This document shows positions 1 to 5,649 of a stretch of DNA of 9,240 nt, piece by piece. The DNA is taken from assembly GCA_009698515.1 (NCBI GenBank), contig WLQA01000025.1, forward strand, positions 1-9,240. Reading direction: 5' to 3'. The translations under genes and the position numbers were made by a program. This stretch comes from Actinomycetota bacterium. GTDB taxonomy: Bacteria > Actinomycetota > Actinomycetes > Nanopelagicales > Nanopelagicaceae. Numbering within the stretch: position 1 is the first letter of the stretch; every line of letters starts with the position of its first letter. The notes below the pieces were generated by a model, which was not told where the DNA came from, ran no database searches, and saw only the letters and a program-made list of their open reading frames with translations.

Positions 1-1826
1 AGTCGGCGCTCTTCTTGTAACTCTTCCGGATCGCCAAGGGTACGTGAGTGCGGAAATATTCCCTCCTCCATACCGGTTAAGAAAACAGTTGGAAACTCTA
101 AACCTTTTGCGGTGTGCAATGTCATCATGGTTACAACACCACCATGATCTTCACCCTCAGGAATTTGATCAGCATCTGCAACTAGTGAAACATCCTCTAG
201 GAATCCAACTAGAGAAATCTCTTCGCCTTCATCAACTTCACCCTCTTCATACTCGGTAGCCACTGCCACTAACTCTTCTAAGTTTTCTACACGTACCTCA
301 TCTTGCGGATCACTGCTATCTGTTAATTCAGCAAGTAGGCCAGATTGTTCAAGAACTGCTTGAGCGATTACCGAAGGCCTAGTTTTTGCCTCTACCAATG
401 TTTGTAATGATTGAATCAATTTAACAAACTCGATTATTGAAGCAGAAGAGCGCGCTGCTATTTCTTGGTTGCGCTCAACCTCGCAAAGAGATTGCCAGAA
501 AGTTAAACCACGTGCTGCTGCATGTAAATCAATTAAATCTAAGGCGCGATCGCCAATGCCACGTTTTGGTGTATTGATAATTCGGCGTAGGGAAACCTCA
601 TCCTCGGGATTAACTAGGACTCGTAAATAAGCTAAGAAATCCTTTACTTCCCGTCGTTCATAGAATCGAACTCCGCCAACTACTTTGTATGGAATTGCAC
701 TACGTAAAAAAACCTCTTCAAAAACACGAGATTGCGCATTGGTACGGTAGAAAATTGCAGTATCTCCTGGATTAGAAGTACCTAGATTACGTAATCGAGA
801 AATTTCAGCCACAACATATTCAGCCTCATCATGTTCACTTTCGGCAACATATCCAACCAAGGTAGATCCGGTGCCAGATTCAGACCAAAGATTTTTCTCT
901 TTGCGATTTTCATTATTTGAAATTACTGAGTTTGCGGCGGTTAAAATATTTTGGGTAGAGCGGTAATTTTGTTCTAATAAAATTGTTCGAGCATCTGGAT
1001 AATCTGCCTCAAATTGCAAGATGTTTCGAATATTGGCGCCGCGAAATGCGTAAATAGATTGGTCTGCATCTCCTACAACGCAAAGTTGCGCCATCGGAAA
1101 ACCATCTCGGGGATCTCCGACCAACTCTTTAATTAATATGTATTGCGCATGATTTGTATCTTGGTACTCATCTACCAATATATGTTTAAATCTTGATCGG
1201 TACTTGGCTTTGGCCTCTGGGTGGCGCTGCAACACCTCAACTGTTTTTGAAATTAGATCATCAAAATCCATTGAGTTAGCGCTGCTTAGCCGCTTTTGGT
1301 AGATGTTATAAACATCTGCGACTATTTGATCAAATTGATTTTTACTTTGGTTTAAGTAATCAGCCGGACCTAGTAATTCATTTTTAGCAGATGAAATTAA
1401 TGATTGAACTGCGCGTGGGGCGTAACGCTTGGAATCTAGATTCATATCGCGCATTACTAAAGTTATTAAGCGCAGCGAATCACTTTGGTCATAAATAGTA
1501 AATGAGTTTGAATAACCAAGCAGTTGGGCCTCTTTACGCAGAATTCGAACACAAGCAGAGTGGAATGTTGATACCCACATACTGCGCGCTCGATCGCCAA
1601 CTAATTCGGCAACTCGCTCTTTCATTTCACCGGCAGCTTTATTTGTGAAGGTAATTGCTAAAACTTCATAAGGTGCAACATTTCGTTGCGCCAATAGATA
1701 TGCAATTCGTCTAGTTAAAACTCTGGTTTTTCCAGAACCCGCTCCTGCAACAACTAATAATGGCGAACCAGCGTGCTGCACCGCTTCGATTTGTTGTGGG
1801 TTTAAACCTTCAATTAACGCAGACAT
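1..1826 (-). CDS. pcrA: ATP-dependent DNA helicase PcrA/UvrD (SF1A), 3'-partial
   Basis: This is a 3'-to-5' superfamily 1A DNA helicase acting in nucleotide-excision repair and in removing proteins and recombination intermediates from DNA. The reading frame is open to the left edge, so the C-terminus is missing; about 608 residues are visible of a family length near 740-790. Visible motifs are GLNPQQIEAV (Q motif), Walker A AGAGSGKT (about residues 27-34), AITFTNKAA (Ia), DEYQDTN (Walker B/II, encoded near 1152-1172), GDADQSIYAFRGA (III), EQNYRS (IV) and TLHTAKGLEF (V). The C-terminal motif VI lies beyond the edge. An acidic stretch (near 216-256) precedes motif V. Two in-frame ATGs exist, at 1832 and 1826. 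I chose 1826 because a TAGGAT -10 hexamer lies exactly 7 nt before it and the AGGA also has better spacing to it; the other start adds Met-Asp. It diverges from the deacetylase across about 50 bp. Confidence 0.95.
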   Translation of the reverse strand, partial: MSALIEGLNPQQIEAVQHAGSPLLVVAGAGSGKTRVLTRRIAYLLAQRNVAPYEVLAITFTNKAAGEMKERVAELVGDRARSMWVSTFHSACVRILRKEAQLLGYSNSFTIYDQSDSLRLITLVMRDMNLDSKRYAPRAVQSLISSAKNELLGPADYLNQSKNQFDQIVADVYNIYQKRLSSANSMDFDDLISKTVEVLQRHPEAKAKYRSRFKHILVDEYQDTNHAQYILIKELVGDPRDGFPMAQLCVVGDADQSIYAFRGANIRNILQFEADYPDARTILLEQNYRSTQNILTAANSVISNNENRKEKNLWSESGTGSTLVGYVAESEHDEAEYVVAEISRLRNLGTSNPGDTAIFYRTNAQSRVFEEVFLRSAIPYKVVGGVRFYERREVKDFLAYLRVLVNPEDEVSLRRIINTPKRGIGDRALDLIDLHAAARGLTFWQSLCEVERNQEIAARSSASIIEFVKLIQSLQTLVEAKTRPSVIAQAVLEQSGLLAELTDSSDPQDEVRVENLEELVAVATEYEEGEVDEGEEISLVGFLEDVSLVADADQIPEGEDHGGVVTMMTLHTAKGLEFPTVFLTGMEEGIFPHSRTLGDPEELQEERR

Positions 1827-1833
1827 ATCCATA

Positions 1834-1860
1834 ATCCTATCGGCGGTACTGACAGATCAA
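1834..1860 (-). promoter_or_regulatory. Putative pcrA promoter, leaderless-type
   Basis: On the minus strand a TAGGAT -10 hexamer (1839 down to 1834) is followed by 7 nt and then the ATG at 1826. A TTGATC -35-like hexamer (1860 down to 1855) lies 15 bp upstream, which is slightly short spacing. Transcription would begin at or next to the A of the ATG. Seen: the hexamers and spacing. Inferred: promoter function and leaderless translation. The AGGA in the same place could instead be a Shine-Dalgarno for the ATG at 1826. Confidence 0.45.
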
Positions 1861-1866
1861 GTCAGT
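1848..1866. repeat. Inverted repeat ACTGAC-N7-GTCAGT between divergent promoters
   Basis: Perfect 6-bp arms (1848-1853 and 1861-1866) are separated by 7 bp. The -35 region of the deacetylase promoter and the -35-like hexamer of pcrA fall in or next to it. The position fits an operator or shared activator site, but short arms like these also occur by chance and I recognise no known consensus. Confidence 0.4.
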
Positions 1867-1876
1867 GCGGTAATCT
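1849..1876 (+). promoter_or_regulatory. Putative promoter of the PIG-L deacetylase gene
   Basis: CTGACA (1849-1854) and TAATCT (1871-1876) form -35 and -10 hexamers with a 16-bp spacer. The ATG starts 7 nt after the -10, and no purine-rich Shine-Dalgarno precedes it. This predicts a leaderless mRNA starting at or beside the ATG. The -35 lies within the same palindrome as the -35-like hexamer of pcrA, so the two divergent promoters may compete or share a regulator. Confidence 0.55.
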
Positions 1877-1883
1877 TTCGCAA

Positions 1884-2609
1884 ATGGAACCAATTAAAGA
1901 TAGTGAAATTGAGCGAGTATTAGTTGTCACCGCCCATCCAGATGATTGCGATTTTGGTGCCGCGGGCACAATCTCAAAATGGACTGCTGCCGGAATTAAA
2001 GTTTCATACTGCATCTGCACAAATGGCGACCAAGGTGGCGAAGATCCAACTGTGCCACGTGATGAAATGCCAAAGATTCGTCAACGCGAACAACGCGATG
2101 CTGGCAAAGCAGTTGGCGTAGAAGATATAACTTTCTTAAATTATCGCGATGGTTGGTTAGTACCAACAATTGAATTGCGTAAAGATATTGTTCGTCAGAT
2201 TCGTATTACAAAACCACAACGAATGTTGATTCAATCCCCTGATCGAAATTGGGATCGATTATTTGCTTCACACCCAGATCACATGGCTGCTGGTGAAGCG
2301 GCAATCCAAGCGGTTTACCCAGATTCTCGAAATCCATTTGCATTTGAAGATTTACTAAAAGATGAAGGGTTAGAACCTTGGCGAGTGAAAGAGGTCTGGG
2401 TCATGTCTACTCAAAATCCAGATCACTTTGTAGATATCACCGATGTATTTGATAAAAAGATGAAGGCGCTGCATTCGCATGTCAGCCAAACGGCACACAA
2501 TCCAAATCTAGAAAATATGGTGCGCGAGTGGGGTGAGCGTAATGCTCAAGCTAATAATTTAGGTGCGGGAAAGATTGCTGAAGTATTTAAGATTGTAAAT
2601 ACTGATTAA
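1884..2609 (+). CDS. PIG-L (LmbE-like) family zinc deacetylase
   Basis: This is a zinc-dependent N-deacetylase of the PIG-L/LmbE superfamily, which in actinobacteria includes MshB and Mca of mycothiol metabolism. It has 241 residues. The first metal motif AHPDD is at 17-21 (by comparison with MshB, H18 and D21 are metal ligands and D20 the general base). The second, SHPDH, is at 129-133, with H133 as the probable third ligand. TNGDQGG (46-52) is the usual glycine-rich loop, and the C-terminal ALHSHVSQ (195-202) matches the conserved H-x-SQ region. No signal peptide is visible, so it should be cytosolic. At 241 residues it is shorter than MshB or Mca (about 290-300), so the substrate cannot be named. 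The stop codon overlaps that of the convergent cyclophilin gene within TTAA. Confidence 0.88.
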   Translation: MEPIKDSEIERVLVVTAHPDDCDFGAAGTISKWTAAGIKVSYCICTNGDQGGEDPTVPRDEMPKIRQREQRDAGKAVGVEDITFLNYRDGWLVPTIELRKDIVRQIRITKPQRMLIQSPDRNWDRLFASHPDHMAAGEAAIQAVYPDSRNPFAFEDLLKDEGLEPWRVKEVWVMSTQNPDHFVDITDVFDKKMKALHSHVSQTAHNPNLENMVREWGERNAQANNLGAGKIAEVFKIVNTD

Positions 2610-3319
2610 CGAATACTTACTTTTTCAATAACAATTTTTACTTTAGGTTGACCTACTTCGGCGCCATCAATGGTGCCATTTGCAACAACTGCTTGCACAA
2701 TCTCTAGACCCTTAGTTACTTTGCCCCAAATTGAGTAAAAGGGATCCAAGGTTGTATTAGCAGCCATTATAAAAAATTGAGAACCATTTGAATTTTTATT
2801 AACTAATTCACCATTTACTAATTGAGTCGAATTAGCCATCGCTACTGTTCCGGCAGGGTAATTGTTCATTACTGGTTTAGGTAAGTTTTCATCATTAAAT
2901 TGAAATAATGGTCCGCCATAACCTGATGCGGTTGGATCTCCACATTGCAAAAGCGCAGCAGTTTGAGAATAAATCATTCTGTGACAAATTGATTGATCAT
3001 AAAACTTGGCAGTTGCTAATCCAGCAAGCATTGAAATGGTCACTGGGGCTTTCTTTACATTGGTTTCAATAACAATATCTCCGCAATTAGTTGAGATTGT
3101 TATTACTTTATTTTTAGTAAATTTCTGTAACTTAGGGGTTGAAACTTTTTTCTCGCGGTGTCCAATTGCATTTGAAGGATTACAGGTTATTTGAACCTCT
3201 GAATTACTTGCAGCTGGTTTAGTCGAAGGCTTTGGTGCAGCTTGCGCAGTTGATGTAAAACCACCAATAAATAAAAATAAGACAGCAGTAGTTGCTGTTA
3301 ATTTCTTATTGGCTTGCAT
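2606..3319 (-). CDS. Exported peptidyl-prolyl cis-trans isomerase, cyclophilin type
   Basis: This cyclophilin should catalyse proline cis-trans isomerisation outside the cytoplasmic membrane. Residues 1-27 form a signal peptide: KK at 5-6, a hydrophobic core near 11-20, and a likely signal peptidase I site after AQA (25-27). There is no lipobox cysteine. A Pro/Ala/Ser/Lys-rich linker follows, then the cyclophilin domain from about residue 70 to 237. Aligned by eye to human CypA, R114 matches catalytic R55, Q125 matches Q63, and Q181 and F183 match Q111 and F113. The F60 position is not Phe, and a 3-residue insertion follows R114. W121 is replaced by a non-Trp residue and H126 by Y196. The CHR...LQCGDP pattern is, from memory, typical of actinobacterial cyclophilins. 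Four cysteines (46, 79, 112, 126) could form disulfides. ATG 3319 gives the complete signal peptide. Confidence 0.92.
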   Translation of the reverse strand: MQANKKLTATTAVLFLFIGGFTSTAQAAPKPSTKPAASNSEVQITCNPSNAIGHREKKVSTPKLQKFTKNKVITISTNCGDIVIETNVKKAPVTISMLAGLATAKFYDQSICHRMIYSQTAALLQCGDPTASGYGGPLFQFNDENLPKPVMNNYPAGTVAMANSTQLVNGELVNKNSNGSQFFIMAANTTLDPFYSIWGKVTKGLEIVQAVVANGTIDGAEVGQPKVKIVIEKVSIR

Positions 3320-3326
3320 GATGCAA

Positions 3327-3332
3327 AGTTTA
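3327..3332 (-). promoter_or_regulatory. Putative -10 box of the cyclophilin gene
   Basis: TAAACT (3332 down to 3327) is a TANNNT -10 hexamer ending 7 nt before the ATG at 3319. No good -35 is visible at 16-18 bp, and there is no Shine-Dalgarno before the ATG. The geometry matches the other leaderless-type starts in this window. Confidence 0.45.
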
Positions 3333-3402
3333 ATTTACTTTTTAACAATGGCTTACAAAAAAGAGGTAAAAAGGCAGATCCCAGTAATACTTTAAGAACT
3401 TT

Positions 3403-4512
3403 CTAAGGTTGTATTACAACCTCTACACGCTGAAACTCCTTTAAGTCTGAGTATCCAGTAGTTGCCATTGATCTACGAAGGGCGCCAAATAGATTCATGG
3501 ATCCATCTGAAGTATGTGATGGTCCAGTTAAAACTTCAGCTAATGAACCAATTGTTCCAACATGAACACGATTGCCACGAGGCAATTGTGAATGATGCGC
3601 TTCTAGGCCCCAATGCCAACCTTTACCAGGTGCATCAGTTGCACGTGCCAGCGGAGAACCCATCATTACCGCATCGGCGCCACATGCAATTGCTTTAGCA
3701 ATCTCACCACTGTTGCTTACTGAACCATCGGCAATAACATGAACATAACGTCCACCAGATTCTTCTAAGTATTCACGTCTTGCTGATGCCACCTCTGCAA
3801 CTGCAGAAGCCATTGGAACTGAGATTCCTAAAACTGTTTTAGTTGTGTGCGCAGAACCGCCACCAAAACCAACTAGAACTCCGGCGGCGCCAGATCGCAT
3901 TAAGTGAAGTGCGCCTTGCGCAGTTGCAACTCCGCCAACAATTACTGGCACATCTAATTCATAAATAAATTTCTTTAAATTAAGTGGCGCAGTCGCCTCT
4001 GAAACATGTTCGGCAGAAACGGTTGTTCCGCGAATTACGAATATATCAACACCAGCTTTTATTACCGCTTCATGAAACTCGGCGGTGCGTTGTGGTGAAA
4101 GTGCACCGGCAACAGTCACACCGGCATCGCGAATTTGTGCAATTCGTTCTTTAATTAAAGTTGGTTGAATTGGTGCAGCATAAATCTCCTGCATTTTTTG
4201 AATTGCTTTATCTTCTGGCAACTTCGCCATCTCAGCTAATTTTTTGTCGGCATCTTCATATCTAGTCCAAATACCCTCAAGATTTAAAACGCCAAGGCCA
4301 CCAGCTTTGCCAATTGCGATTGCAGTTTGTGGCGAAACAACTGAATCCATTGGAGCTGCCAAAAACGGGAGTTCAAATTTGTATGCATCTATTTGCCAGG
4401 TGATGGAAACCTCTTGTGGGTCACGTGTTCGTCTGCTTGGCACAATTGCGATCTCATCAAATGAGTACGCTGCGCGAGCGCGTTTGCCGGGTCCTAATTC
4501 AATATCTGACAC
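3403..4512 (-). CDS. guaB3: GuaB3-family IMP dehydrogenase-related protein
   Basis: This is a TIM-barrel protein of the IMPDH/GMP reductase family, GuaB3 subgroup (about 370-375 residues in actinobacteria; 369 here). AAPMDSV (52-58), VPVIVGGVATA (188-198), IADG (260-263) and GADAVMMGSPLA (278-289) are barrel and phosphate-binding elements. The CBS pair of full-length IMPDH is absent. In the loop where IMPDH carries its catalytic cysteine (GSICTT pattern), this protein reads GGGSAHTT (217-224), placing H222 at that position. The only cysteine is C277, in a different strand. From memory, Streptomyces GuaB3 has the same His. Cyanobacterial GuaB3 has been reported to have IMPDH activity, while the actinobacterial role is unsettled. 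So the family is certain and the reaction is not. The start is GTG (4512) with a -10-like TACTCT 7 nt upstream. It is divergent from whiB. Confidence 0.92.
   Translation of the reverse strand: MSDIELGPGKRARAAYSFDEIAIVPSRRTRDPQEVSITWQIDAYKFELPFLAAPMDSVVSPQTAIAIGKAGGLGVLNLEGIWTRYEDADKKLAEMAKLPEDKAIQKMQEIYAAPIQPTLIKERIAQIRDAGVTVAGALSPQRTAEFHEAVIKAGVDIFVIRGTTVSAEHVSEATAPLNLKKFIYELDVPVIVGGVATAQGALHLMRSGAAGVLVGFGGGSAHTTKTVLGISVPMASAVAEVASARREYLEESGGRYVHVIADGSVSNSGEIAKAIACGADAVMMGSPLARATDAPGKGWHWGLEAHHSQLPRGNRVHVGTIGSLAEVLTGPSHTSDGSMNLFGALRRSMATTGYSDLKEFQRVEVVIQP
3406..3422. repeat. 17-bp palindrome at the 3' end of guaB3
   Basis: AGGTTGTA-T-TACAACCT is a perfect palindrome around one central base. 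It covers the last guaB3 codons and reaches almost to the stop. As RNA it could form a 6-bp stem with a 5-nt loop. No clean U-run follows on the guaB3 strand, so it is at best a weak terminator or 3'-end stabiliser. Confidence 0.35.
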
Positions 4513-4519
4513 GTGCCTA

Positions 4520-4525
4520 AGAGTA
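4520..4525 (-). promoter_or_regulatory. Putative guaB3 -10 box
   Basis: TACTCT (4525 down to 4520) ends 7 nt before the GTG start at 4512, the same geometry as the other leaderless-type starts. It sits at the end of the second unit of a 14-bp tandem repeat, which occupies the place of the -35 region. No recognisable TTGACA-like element is present. Confidence 0.45.
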
Positions 4526-4548
4526 TCGGGAATAGAGAGTCGGGAATA
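4521..4548. repeat. Tandem 14-bp direct repeat between guaB3 and whiB
   Basis: Two adjacent units, GAGTATCGGGAATA (4521-4534) and GAGAGTCGGGAATA (4535-4548), agree at 12 of 14 positions and share a perfect TCGGGAATA core. They lie in the 65-bp divergent control region, immediately upstream of and overlapping the guaB3 -10. They may bind a regulator of one or both genes. I recognise no known operator consensus. Confidence 0.5.
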
Positions 4549-4577
4549 AACGCCTGACCATTCTGGTTAATCAGATC

Positions 4578-4877
4578 ATGAGCGAGAATTCCAAAGCCTT
4601 ACGTCCCGTTGCCTCGGCATGGGAGTGGCAGTTTTCCTCTGCCTGTAAAGATTTACCCTCAGAGACTTTTTTCCACCCAGATGGTGAACGTGGTCCATCT
4701 CGCAAAAATCGAATTCGAAATGCAAAAGCGATTTGTGCAAGCTGTCCAGTAATTAAAGAGTGTTTGCAACATGCATTGTCTGTGCAAGAACCATTTGGAA
4801 TTTGGGGCGGCAAAAGTGAAGAGGAACGTGCAGAGTTACTTTCTTCTAGAAAATTTGCAGCTGAACTAGCCTCTTAA
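4578..4877 (+). CDS. WhiB-family iron-sulfur transcriptional regulator (WhiB3/WhiD-like)
   Basis: WhiB proteins are actinobacterial regulators that bind a redox- and NO-sensitive [4Fe-4S] cluster and act with the primary sigma factor. The four cluster cysteines are C23, C53, C56 and C62 (C-X29-C-X2-C-X5-C). The G-I-W-G-G turn is at 74-78. FFHPDGERG (31-39) and CPVIKEC (56-62) resemble WhiB3/WhiD most closely, and the position between guaB3 and groEL matches whiB3 in M. tuberculosis. The 99-residue length is normal. The C-terminal tail (89-99) has only one Arg and one Lys, so the usual basic DNA-contacting tail is weak. No Shine-Dalgarno precedes ATG 4578, and no TANNNT hexamer occurs on this strand of the upstream gap; the best -10-like hexamer is GTTAAT (4566-4571). 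The 3' end overlaps ppgK by 12 nt. Exact paralogue assignment is moderately sure. Confidence 0.93.
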   Translation: MSENSKALRPVASAWEWQFSSACKDLPSETFFHPDGERGPSRKNRIRNAKAICASCPVIKECLQHALSVQEPFGIWGGKSEEERAELLSSRKFAAELAS

Positions 4878-5618
4878 ATCCCAAGCTTTAACGCCTCCAG
4901 CAACACCTGCGCTATTTGGAATAATCATTACTTTGTAATCAAAACTCTTTAATGCACTTTTACTTATTCGTTGGGCATTTCCACCACCGATATACAACTT
5001 GTCCCAAACAATCATCGGATAAAGCTCTTGAATCAAACTCTTAACTCGACGTGACCACAATTGATTTCCCATCCGTTTACGGGTTTGCTCCCCAATCCAG
5101 GCATCAATAGTTTTGCCAAATCTGATTGTGGTGTGAGAAATTTCTAAGTGCGGTGCTAATTCACCATTGTTAAATATTGCCGAACCCAGTCCGGTACCAA
5201 AGGTAAATACTGTTTCTAGCCCTTTCCCACTGATTACAGCTGCGCCATGGACCTCAGCATCATTTAAAACTAATACGGGTAATTTTAATTTCTTCTTCAA
5301 GGCTTGCTGCATATCAAAACCAAACCACTTATTGCGAAGTCCCTGATCAATTGCAGTTCTTGGTCCACCAGCATTTATGTAATGTGGAATTACAACTACC
5401 TTGCCATCTCTAATCATGCCTGGCAGGCCAACCGTTACTCGATTTATTTTTGGTCCAGTTTTCACAAACTCTTCAATAATTGAAATTAATCTATTTGGTG
5501 AAAGTGGATATGGTGTTTTTAAATATGGATACTCAATTAAAACTTTGCCGGTATCAGAAAGCACTGAGGCTTTGATTCCAGTGCCACCGCAATCAACAGA
5601 TAGCGTTGTAGCCTTCAT
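4866..5618 (-). CDS. ppgK: ROK-family sugar kinase, probable polyphosphate glucokinase
   Basis: The protein probably phosphorylates glucose to glucose 6-phosphate using polyphosphate, ATP or both. It belongs to the ROK fold: phosphate-1 motif DCGGTGIK (9-16), the catalytic-Asp region VLND (D120), phosphate-2 motif FGTGLGSAIF (140-149), E159/H162 in the substrate region, and a late GGG (211-213). The ROK zinc-finger motif (CxCGxxGCxE) is absent, and the length is 250 residues; both are usual for actinobacterial PpgK. The segment KWFGFD (97-102) resembles the SWIGTD stretch of PpgK. Phosphoryl-donor preference cannot be read from the sequence; another ROK kinase is the main alternative. It starts 31 nt after groEL on the same strand, has no clear Shine-Dalgarno, and has a TAGGCT -10-like box 8 nt before the ATG, so it may be read both from groESL and from its own promoter. 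Confidence 0.75.
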   Translation of the reverse strand: MKATTLSVDCGGTGIKASVLSDTGKVLIEYPYLKTPYPLSPNRLISIIEEFVKTGPKINRVTVGLPGMIRDGKVVVIPHYINAGGPRTAIDQGLRNKWFGFDMQQALKKKLKLPVLVLNDAEVHGAAVISGKGLETVFTFGTGLGSAIFNNGELAPHLEISHTTIRFGKTIDAWIGEQTRKRMGNQLWSRRVKSLIQELYPMIVWDKLYIGGGNAQRISKSALKSFDYKVMIIPNSAGVAGGVKAWDLRG

Positions 5619-5620
5619 GG

Positions 5621-5647
5621 AATCAAAGCCTAGTATTTACTTTGATT
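5621..5647. repeat. 8-bp inverted repeat filling the groEL-ppgK gap
   Basis: AATCAAAG (5621-5628) and CTTTGATT (5640-5647) are perfect complements with an 11-nt loop. They occupy nearly the whole 31-bp gap. The stem is mostly A-T and no U-run follows on the minus strand, so a classic terminator is unlikely. An operator, a processing site or a structure near the ppgK start are alternatives. Confidence 0.45.
5627..5632 (-). promoter_or_regulatory. Possible ppgK -10 box
   Basis: TAGGCT (5632 down to 5627) fits TANNNT and ends 8 nt before the ATG at 5618. It partly overlaps the inverted-repeat arm nearest ppgK. No -35 is recognisable, so this is weak evidence for a promoter internal to the groESL-ppgK unit. 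Confidence 0.3.
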
Positions 5648-5649
5648 AA

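Noticed and set aside
44..259. 71-codon + strand ORF at the left edge
   Set aside because: It is antisense to the conserved motif V region of pcrA, which continues in frame to the edge.
4571..4813. 80-codon minus-strand ORF opposite whiB
   Set aside because: The + strand encodes a WhiB with all four cysteines and the GxWGG motif; the antisense frame shows no family features.
5621..5647. Rho-independent terminator after groEL
   Set aside because: The stem is mostly A-T and no U-run follows on the groEL strand.
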